Source: Variovorax sp. 770b2 (GTDB lineage Bacteria; Pseudomonadota; Gammaproteobacteria; Burkholderiales; Burkholderiaceae_C). Taken from it: DNA of 64,000 nucleotides. Position numbers and translations under genes: made by a program. Positions 58,149 to 64,000 of the stretch are shown here, one piece after another. The notes under the pieces were generated by a model. The model was not told where the DNA came from, ran no database searches, and was given only the letters and a program-made list of their open reading frames with translations. The stretch's first letter is position 1. Every line of letters begins with the position of its first letter. The DNA lies in contig NZ_FOXJ01000011.1 of the NCBI RefSeq assembly GCF_900115685.1, positions 62,001-126,000 on the forward strand, written 5' to 3'.

Positions 58149-59222
58149 ATGAAACTCGCCACCCTGAAGGACGGCTCGCGCGACGGCCAGCTCGTCGTTG
58201 TCTCGCGCGACCTCACGCTCGCCCACTACGCCACCGGCATCGCGAGCCGGCTGCAGCAGGTGCTGGACGACTGGGGCTTCATGAGCCCGCAGCTGCAGGA
58301 CCTGTACGACGCCGTCAACACCGGCCGCGCGCGCCATTCGTTCCCCTTCGACCCCGCGATGTGCATGGCGCCGCTGCCGCGCGCCTACCAGTGGGCCGAC
58401 GGCTCGGCCTACATCAATCACGTCGAGCTGGTGCGCAAGGCCCGCAACGCCGAGGTGCCCGAGAGCTTCTACAGCGACCCGCTGATGTACCAGGGCGGCA
58501 GCGACGACTTCCTCGGCCCGGTGGACGACGTGATCGTGCCCAGCGAAGCCATGGGCATCGACTTCGAGGCCGAGATCGCCGTCGTCACCGGCGACGTGAA
58601 GATGGGCGCCACGCCCGACCAGGCGCTGGACGGCATCCGCCTGGTCATGCTGGCCAACGACGTGAGCCTGCGCAACCTGATCCCGGCCGAGCTGGCCAAG
58701 GGCTTCGGCTTCTTCCAGAGCAAGCCCGCCACCGCCTTCAGCCCCGTGGCCGTGACGCTGGACGAGATCGGCGAGGCCTGGCAGGACGGCCGCGTGCACC
58801 TCACGCTGCAAAGCAGCTGGAACGGCCGCAAGGTCGGCATGTGCGACGCCGGCCCGGAAATGACTTTTCACTTCGGCCAGCTCATCGCCCATATCGCCAA
58901 GACGCGCAACGTGCGCGCCGGCAGCATCGTGGGCAGCGGTACGGTGAGCAACAAGGGCGTGGAGAAGAAGGACGGCCAGCTCGACTGGCCCAAGGGCTAT
59001 TCGTGCATCGCCGAGAAGCGCTGCATCGAGACGATCCAGGCGGGCGCGCCCGTCACCGAGTTCATGAAGTTCGGCGACACGATCCGCATCGAGATGAAGG
59101 GGCTGGACGGGCGCTCGCTGTTCGGTGCGATCGACCAGGAAATTGTCTCGACGAACGGGCGGCCGAAGGAGGCGCCGGCGTCGTTGGTGAAGCCGCAGGC
59201 CGAGGACGCAGCCGAAGACTGA
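58149..59222 (+). CDS. Fumarylacetoacetate hydrolase family protein
   Basis: 357 residues. N-terminal part (MKLATLKDGSRDGQLVVVSR) with LMYQGGSDDFLGP and C-terminal FAH fold with FEAEIAVVTGD, GIRLVMLANDVSLRNL (metal and substrate region) and GSIVGSGTVSNKG. Related to fumarylacetoacetases and hydratases that cleave or hydrate beta-diketo acids in tyrosine or aromatic degradation. A Pro/Glu/Ala tail adds 25 residues. Start at 58149. Confidence 0.88.
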   Translation: MKLATLKDGSRDGQLVVVSRDLTLAHYATGIASRLQQVLDDWGFMSPQLQDLYDAVNTGRARHSFPFDPAMCMAPLPRAYQWADGSAYINHVELVRKARNAEVPESFYSDPLMYQGGSDDFLGPVDDVIVPSEAMGIDFEAEIAVVTGDVKMGATPDQALDGIRLVMLANDVSLRNLIPAELAKGFGFFQSKPATAFSPVAVTLDEIGEAWQDGRVHLTLQSSWNGRKVGMCDAGPEMTFHFGQLIAHIAKTRNVRAGSIVGSGTVSNKGVEKKDGQLDWPKGYSCIAEKRCIETIQAGAPVTEFMKFGDTIRIEMKGLDGRSLFGAIDQEIVSTNGRPKEAPASLVKPQAEDAAED

Positions 59223-59403
59223 GGGCAGGGCGGCAATACGTCGCGTGCCGCGCATGCCACTGCCCGGCCGGTGTCGGCCGGCCCGTTCTGCCATGGCTAT
59301 GATCCAGCGGCTGCCCTGACGCGTCTTCATCGCGCGCCGGGCAGCGCGTCCGGCGGCTGCGCTCCGCGGCCGCCATTCATACCAAGAAAAAATGGGAGTT
59401 TCC

Positions 59404-60165
59404 ATGCGTTATTTGCCTATTGCCGCCGCTGTCGCGGCCTTCGCCCTTGTCGGTTGCGAAACCATGAAGAACGCCGATACCGGCGCGCTCACCCAGGTGG
59501 GCGGTTCGGCCTTCAAGGCCATGTCGCTGAGCGACGCCGAGGTCAGCACGATGTCCGACCAGTCGTGCACCGCGATGGACCAGAAGAACCAGATCGCGCC
59601 CGCCGGCAGCCGCTACGCCACGCGCCTGAACCAGGTCATCAAGCAGATGCCCACCACCGTCAACGGCAAGATGGCCAACTACAAGGTCTACATGACCAAG
59701 GACGTGAATGCCTGGGCCATGGCCAACGGCTGCATCCGCGTCTACAGCGGCCTGATGGACCTGATGAACGACGACGAACTGCGTGGCGTGATCGGCCACG
59801 AGATCGGCCACGTGGCGCTGGGCCACTCGAAGTCGCGCATGCAGACCGCCTACGCCGCCTCGGCCGTGCGCGGACTGGCCGGCGCCGCCGGCGGGGTCGC
59901 GGCCCAACTGTCGCAGTCGCAGGCCGGCGATCGGGGCGAGAAGTTCGTCAATGCGCAGTTCTCGCAAGCGAACGAAAGCGCGGCCGACAACTACTCCTTC
60001 GACCTGTTGGCCGAGCGCAAGCTCGAGCGCAAGGGCCTGGTCAGCGCCTTCGACAAGCTGGCCAAGCTCAGCGGCGGCGCCACCGGCAGCTCGATCATGA
60101 GCTCGCATCCGCCGTCGGCCGATCGCTCGGCGCGCATGCAGAAGCGCCTGGACGCCGCCAAGTAA
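59404..60165 (+). CDS. M48-family metallopeptidase lipoprotein (LoiP/YggG-like)
   Basis: 253 residues. Lipobox LVGC (about Cys19). Zinc motif HEIGH in GVIGHEIGHVALGHS (about 136), third ligand Glu in NESAADNYSF (about 195) and MSSHPPSADRSARMQKRL at the end. Similar to E. coli LoiP, an outer-membrane protease for low osmolarity. ATG at 59404 with GGGAG upstream. Stop is 20 bases from the convergent LuxR-type gene. Confidence 0.92.
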   Translation: MRYLPIAAAVAAFALVGCETMKNADTGALTQVGGSAFKAMSLSDAEVSTMSDQSCTAMDQKNQIAPAGSRYATRLNQVIKQMPTTVNGKMANYKVYMTKDVNAWAMANGCIRVYSGLMDLMNDDELRGVIGHEIGHVALGHSKSRMQTAYAASAVRGLAGAAGGVAAQLSQSQAGDRGEKFVNAQFSQANESAADNYSFDLLAERKLERKGLVSAFDKLAKLSGGATGSSIMSSHPPSADRSARMQKRLDAAK

Positions 60166-60185
60166 GCAGAGAGAGAAAGTGCGCG

Positions 60186-60968
60186 CTACGCGTCTGCCGT
60201 GGCGCGCAGCAGCAGCTCCTTCTGCGAACGAATGCCCAGCCGCCGGAAGGCCCGGTACTGGTGCGTGCGCACGGTGGTCAGCTCCACGCCGAGCGCACGC
60301 GCGGCTTCCTTGGCGGTCTTGCCCGCCATCAGGTGGCCGATGACTTCGCGCTCGCGCAGGCTCAGCGTCAGCAGACGCGAAGCGAGGGCGGGTGCCGCGG
60401 ATTCCTGCACCGCCATGGCGCTGCGGCCATGTGCCGCGGTGGCGTCGGCCAAGAGCGTTGCATGCGCCTCGATGCGCGCGAAGTCGCCCGCATCGAATTC
60501 CGGCTGCGCGAGGCTGCGGTAGAAGCTCACCGCCACGCGCTGGCCGGTGGGCAGCAGCAACAGCACCGAGGCCCGTTCGCGGATGCCGACATCGCCGTAG
60601 CAGGCGGCGCGGTAGGCCGGGTCGGCCACCTCTTCGGCGCGCTGGTGCCCCAGCCAGAGCTGCGCGCGCTGCGGCAGCTTGCGGGCCGCGAGCCATGCCA
60701 TGTTGGGGTCGAGCAGGTCGAAGCGCTGTTCCACATAGCGCTCGGTGGTGCGCTCGGCCGTGCTGCCGTAGCTGCTGGCGGCCGACACCGCCTCGATGCG
60801 GCCCGTGCTGCCCACCGCGAACACGGTGCAGAAGGTGACCGGCATCACGCGCTGCATCGCCTTCAGATAGCTCGTGGCCAGGTGCGGCGTGCCCACGCCG
60901 GAGAGCACATCGCCGACGACGGCCGCTGCCAGCGCGGCGTCGGTGGGGTGGATGCGCCAGCGTCTCAT
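60186..60968 (-). CDS. LuxR-family transcriptional regulator
   Basis: 260 residues. C-terminal LuxR helix-turn-helix (about 190-250): LTLSLREREVIGHLMAGKTAKEAARALGVELTTVRTH. The N-terminal part has no autoinducer-binding or receiver signature; it is a helical PAS/GAF-like region (VMPVTFCTVFAVGSTGRIEAV). Divergent from the hydroxylase operon; the palindrome at 60991-61010 lies between. Probably controls aromatic breakdown genes. ATG at 60968. Confidence 0.87.
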   Translation of the reverse strand: MRRWRIHPTDAALAAAVVGDVLSGVGTPHLATSYLKAMQRVMPVTFCTVFAVGSTGRIEAVSAASSYGSTAERTTERYVEQRFDLLDPNMAWLAARKLPQRAQLWLGHQRAEEVADPAYRAACYGDVGIRERASVLLLLPTGQRVAVSFYRSLAQPEFDAGDFARIEAHATLLADATAAHGRSAMAVQESAAPALASRLLTLSLREREVIGHLMAGKTAKEAARALGVELTTVRTHQYRAFRRLGIRSQKELLLRATADA

Positions 60969-60990
60969 GCGTTCAGGTGAATCGAGGGTA

Positions 60991-61010
60991 ATTACTTCAT
61001 ACGAAGTTAT
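60991..61010. promoter_or_regulatory. Palindromic site between LuxR gene and hydroxylase operon
   Basis: ATTACTTCATACGAAGTTAT has arms ACTTC and GAAGT with outer AT/AT pairs; two mismatched pairs. Its central position in the 81-base divergent region suggests an operator for the regulator at 60186. Confidence 0.55.
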
Positions 61011-61049
61011 GACATTGGCAGCCGCCGTGCATCGGGACAATCCCGTTGC

Positions 61050-62819
61050 ATGACGAACCCCACCGTTGTTGCCGCCGCTGCCGCCGATGCTGCGAGCGGT
61101 CCCGTGCCGCCGGCCGCGAGCGCGACCGAACTGCCGCCCTCGGTCGGCGCCTTCCACTACACGCGCTACAAGGCCTGGACGCCGCCGCTGGAGGCCGAGG
61201 GCATCGAGCCCGGCCGCCATCCGGTCGTGATCGCGGGCGGCGGGCCGGTCGGCATGGCGCTCGCGCTGGGTCTCGCCAACCACGGCGTGCGTTGCGTGAT
61301 CCTCGAAGCCGACGACACCGTGTGCGTCGGCAGCCGCGCGGCCTGCATCTCGCGGCGCAGCCTGGAGATCATGGAGCGGCTCGGCGTGCGCCATTCGTTC
61401 ATGGCCAAGGGCCTGCCATGGACCGGCGGGCGCAGCTACTACAAGACGGCCGAGGTGTTCCGTTTCGAGATGCCGCACGACGCGCAGCAGAAGCTGCCGC
61501 CGATGATCAACCTGGAGCAGTACTACGCCGAGCACTACCTGCTCGAGGAAATCTTCCGCCGCAACGAGGCGACGCCGGGGCTCATCGACATCCGCTGGGG
61601 CACCGAGCTCACCGGCATCGCGCAAACCGATGACGGCGTGACGCTGGACGTGCGCAACGCCCAGGGCAGCTACCGCCTGCAGGGCCAATGGCTGGCCGCC
61701 TGCGACGGCGGCCAGAGCTTCGTGCGCAAGGCCCTTGCGCTCGCGCTCGAAGGCACGGGCTACGAAGGCCGCTACGTGATCATCGACATCGAGCTGCACA
61801 GCGACCATCCGACCGAGCGCCGCGCATGGTTCGACCCGCCGTGGAACCCCGGCTCGACCGTGCTGATGCACCGCCAGCCCGACGACATCTGGCGCATCGA
61901 CTACCAGCTGCGCGTGGGCCAGAGCACCGAAGAGGCGCTGCAGCCCGCGGCCGTCGCCGAGTTCGTGCAGCGCCATCTCGATGCGATCGGCGAAGGGCAC
62001 CTGTCGTGGAAGACGGTGTGGACTTCGGTGTATCGCGCCGGCGCGATGACGCTGGAGAGCTATCGCCACGGCCGCGTCGTGTTCGCGGGCAACGCGGCGC
62101 ATGCGATGCCGATCTTCGGCGTGCGCGGGCTCAACTCGGGGTTCGACGACGCAGACAACCTCGCATGGAAGCTGGCGCTGGTGGCACGCGGCGTGTCGGA
62201 TGCGGCGCTGCTGGATTCGTACTCGCAGGAGCGCATTGCGGCCTTTCATGTGAATGCAGAGAACGCGATGCGCAGTACCGAGTTCATGTCGCCGCCTTCG
62301 CGCGGCTTCGACCTGCTGCGCGAGGCGGCGTTGTCGCTGTCCGAAGAACACCGGGGCATCGCGCAACTGATCAATCCACGGCAGACGCAGGCGGTGCGCT
62401 ATGCGCAGTCGCCGTTGTCCAGCGATGGCGATGCGCTGTCCGCAGGCCCGCTGCCGGGCGAAGCGATGCCCGAGCAGCAACTCGAACAAGGCCACCTCAC
62501 TGACCTGATCGCGCCGGTCTTCACGCTGCTGGTGCTGCGGCCGGATGCAGATGCAGCGCCGTTGCCCGAAGACGATGTGAAGCAGGCGCAGCAAGGCGCG
62601 TTGCCCTTCGCCGTCCGCACCATCGCAGCCCCGGGCATCGATGGCGCCGACGGGCACGCCGGTCCCGCCATCTTCGAAGCCCTCGGCGCCCGCGACGGCG
62701 CCGTCTACCTGCTGCGCCCCGACGGCCACGTGGCCGCGCGCTGGCACCGCATGCCACGCGGCGCCCTGCACAGCGCGCTCGTGCGCGCCGCCGTTTCACT
62801 GGAGCCCGTCGCCGTATGA
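61050..62819 (+). CDS. FAD-dependent aromatic hydroxylase (MhpA-like)
   Basis: 589 residues of the p-hydroxybenzoate/phenol hydroxylase class. FAD Rossmann motif VVIAGGGPVGMALALGLANHG (about 59-79), DG near CDGGQSFVRKAL, and second FAD motif FAGNAAHAMPIFGVRGLNSGFDDADNLAWKL, in which the usual GD is GN. Thioredoxin-like C-terminal end (about 490-589). It resembles 3-(3-hydroxyphenyl)propionate hydroxylases; N-terminal 45 residues are an Ala/Pro-rich extension. First of a coupled operon: its stop overlaps the DUF2783 start. Confidence 0.9.
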   Translation: MTNPTVVAAAAADAASGPVPPAASATELPPSVGAFHYTRYKAWTPPLEAEGIEPGRHPVVIAGGGPVGMALALGLANHGVRCVILEADDTVCVGSRAACISRRSLEIMERLGVRHSFMAKGLPWTGGRSYYKTAEVFRFEMPHDAQQKLPPMINLEQYYAEHYLLEEIFRRNEATPGLIDIRWGTELTGIAQTDDGVTLDVRNAQGSYRLQGQWLAACDGGQSFVRKALALALEGTGYEGRYVIIDIELHSDHPTERRAWFDPPWNPGSTVLMHRQPDDIWRIDYQLRVGQSTEEALQPAAVAEFVQRHLDAIGEGHLSWKTVWTSVYRAGAMTLESYRHGRVVFAGNAAHAMPIFGVRGLNSGFDDADNLAWKLALVARGVSDAALLDSYSQERIAAFHVNAENAMRSTEFMSPPSRGFDLLREAALSLSEEHRGIAQLINPRQTQAVRYAQSPLSSDGDALSAGPLPGEAMPEQQLEQGHLTDLIAPVFTLLVLRPDADAAPLPEDDVKQAQQGALPFAVRTIAAPGIDGADGHAGPAIFEALGARDGAVYLLRPDGHVAARWHRMPRGALHSALVRAAVSLEPVAV

Positions 62820-63049
62820 GCACCGCACCTTCACTTGACCCCGACGCCCGCGACCGGCTCTACGCCGAGTGCGCGCGCGCCATCACCGAGGCGGGCGCCG
62901 AGCGCGAATCGCTGTTCCTCGCACGCCTGGCGCTGCTGCTGTTCGAGCAGGTCGGCGACGAGGCGCGCTGCCGCGCCGCGCTCGCCGGCGCGCTGCGTGC
63001 GCTGCCCGTACCATCGCTTTCCGCAACCCAATTACAACCAGGAGACTGA
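62816..63049 (+). CDS. DUF2783 domain-containing small protein
   Basis: 77 residues, cytoplasmic. SLDPDARDRLYAECARAITE and LFLARLALLLFEQVGDEARC match DUF2783, a helical family often found between aromatic hydroxylase genes and transport genes. ATGA overlap with the hydroxylase (62816); its last codons contain the AGGAG ribosome site of the following gene. Function unknown, likely part of the same pathway. Confidence 0.82.
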   Translation: MSTAPSLDPDARDRLYAECARAITEAGAERESLFLARLALLLFEQVGDEARCRAALAGALRALPVPSLSATQLQPGD

Positions 63050-63052
63050 TCC

Positions 63053-64000
63053 ATGGATCGCCGCACCCTTCTCGCCACGCTCGCATCCGGCGCCGCCGTG
63101 GCCGCCTCGCCCTTCGCCCACGCGCAGGAGTACCCCGCGCAACTCGTCAAGTGGGTCGTGCCGTACCCGGCGGGCGGCGGCACCGACGTGATCGCGCGCG
63201 TGTTGGCCGAGGCCATGCGCCAGACGCTGGGCCAGCAGATCGTGGTGGACAACCGCCCCGGCGCCTCGACCAACATCGGCGCGGACATCGTGGCCAAGAG
63301 CAAGCCCGACGGCTACACGATCCTCTCGGCCGACAACGCCGTGCTGGCCTTCAACGAGCACCTGTTCAGCAAGCTGCCGTTCAACCCCGAGAAAGACTTC
63401 ACCTACATCGGCGCCATCGGCAAGTTTCCGCTCGCGCTGGTGGTGCACCCGGACTTCCCGGCCAAGAACTTCAAGGAGTTCCTGGCCTACGTGAAGGCCA
63501 ACCCCGGCAAGGTCAACTACGCCTCGCCCGGCAACGGCTCGCCGCACCACCTGGCGATGGAAATGTTCAAGGTGCGCACCGGCACCTTCATCACCCACAT
63601 TCCGTACCGCGGCGCCGCGCCCGCGATGGCCGACGTGATGGGCGGGCAGGTGCCCTGCATGTTCCTGGACCTGGCTTCGGGCCTGGGGATCATGCAGAGC
63701 AACAAGGTGCGCGTACTGGCCATCGGCACAGGCGCGCGCTCCAAGCTGCTGCCCAACGTGCCGACGCTGGCCGAAGTGGGCGTGCCCAACACCGAGGTGT
63801 TCGCGTTCCAGGGCATCCTCGGCCCGGCCGGCCTCTCGCCCGCGGTGGTGAGCAAGCTCAACGGCGACCTGAACAAGGCCTTCGGCACGCCGGCCGTGCA
63901 GAAGCGCTTCGACGATTTCGGCATGGAAGCGATGCCCGGCACGCCGGCGCAGTTCGCGGCGCTGTCGCGCGCGGAATCGAAGCGCTGGGGACCGATCATC
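63053..64000 (+). CDS. Bug/TctC-family tripartite tricarboxylate receptor, 3' end outside window
   Basis: First 316 residues; cut by the window end. Tat-like signal (MDRRTLLATLASGAAVA) ending AHAQ at about 25, then VKWVVPYPAGGGTDVIARVLAE and VVDNRPGASTNIGADIVAKS, the signature of Bug solute-binding proteins, later PYRGAAPAMADVMGGQV. Binds carboxylates in the periplasm for TctAB-type or other carriers; probably the aromatic acid of this operon. AGGAG at 63040 lies in the end of the DUF2783 gene. Confidence 0.92.
   Translation, partial: MDRRTLLATLASGAAVAASPFAHAQEYPAQLVKWVVPYPAGGGTDVIARVLAEAMRQTLGQQIVVDNRPGASTNIGADIVAKSKPDGYTILSADNAVLAFNEHLFSKLPFNPEKDFTYIGAIGKFPLALVVHPDFPAKNFKEFLAYVKANPGKVNYASPGNGSPHHLAMEMFKVRTGTFITHIPYRGAAPAMADVMGGQVPCMFLDLASGLGIMQSNKVRVLAIGTGARSKLLPNVPTLAEVGVPNTEVFAFQGILGPAGLSPAVVSKLNGDLNKAFGTPAVQKRFDDFGMEAMPGTPAQFAALSRAESKRWGPII

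Noticed and set aside
60991..61010. Resemblance of the palindrome to a loxP arm (ATAACTTCGTAT)
   Set aside because: Just one arm matches, there is no 8-base core with second full arm, no phage genes, and an operator explains it better.
1..64000. Genomic island or prophage
   Set aside because: No integrase, transposase, att-like duplication of the tRNA end, or visible composition break.

Overview
The window is a chromosomal segment of a high-GC betaproteobacterium, most likely a Comamonadaceae member close to Variovorax. Pointers are the rsmI-yraN-SIS-BON cluster, the yggS/pilT/pilU arrangement, a DUF3567 protein, a small WW-x-FW protein, a Bug-type receptor and short REP-like intergenic repeats shared by several genes. 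It carries 55 protein genes, two cut by the window edges, and one tRNA. Coding density is high and no gap between genes exceeds about 265 bases. I see no insertion sequence, phage, CRISPR array, rRNA or replication origin.

Layout. 1-3013: RND efflux operon (inner-membrane pump, adaptor) with a divergent TetR repressor and an AcrR-like operator between them. 3057-3171: tRNA-Arg(CCG) and a terminator. 3277-5732: MFS exporter, a possible small RNA with its own terminator, a small conserved protein, a glutathione S-transferase. 5729-8748: rsmI, yraN, a DiaA/GmhA-like SIS protein and a two-BON lipoprotein. 8748-11780: 3-hydroxyisobutyrate-dehydrogenase-like reductase, then a MerR regulator co-transcribed with a 14-helix drug exporter. 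11865-14936: pilU and pilT, with divergent yggS. 14949-19499: Lrp regulator, two small secreted proteins, glutamate dehydrogenase, a P-loop kinase, a lipoprotein. 19509-22480: overlapping prolyl oligopeptidase and arginase genes.

22660-34731 is a lipid island: two wax-ester-synthase/DGAT-type acyltransferases, two phasin-like granule proteins, a TetR regulator, an alpha/beta hydrolase, a long-chain acyl-CoA ligase, an OmpR-type regulator with a degenerate receiver, and a self-sufficient P450-reductase fusion of the CYP102 (BM3) type. A 75-80 bp element with three identically spaced CTAG sites occurs twice here, upstream of the first phasin gene and upstream of the regulator gene, which suggests a small regulon. 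34882-41876: TetR regulator with a Liv-type binding protein, divergent from an AMP-forming acyl-CoA ligase and a single-chain biotin-dependent acyl-CoA carboxylase. The ligase could supply the carboxylase.

41942-46635: SGNH esterase, a small cationic secreted protein, formyltetrahydrofolate deformylase, an omega-transaminase, a VOC protein. 46866-54270 is the most unusual locus: a small secreted Asn-rich protein, a CsgG/HfaB-type outer-membrane lipoprotein with an OmpA-like tail, and a 1781-residue Cys- and Trp-free repeat protein with about 305-residue internal duplications. It looks like a curli/holdfast-anchor-type adhesin export system. 54343-60165: ChaN-like lipoprotein, AbrB-type membrane protein, DUF3567, DUF3108, FAH-family hydrolase, M48 lipoprotein peptidase. 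60186-64000: LuxR-type regulator divergent from an aromatic hydroxylase, a DUF2783 protein and a Bug receptor that runs off the window, probably an aromatic-acid uptake and degradation operon.
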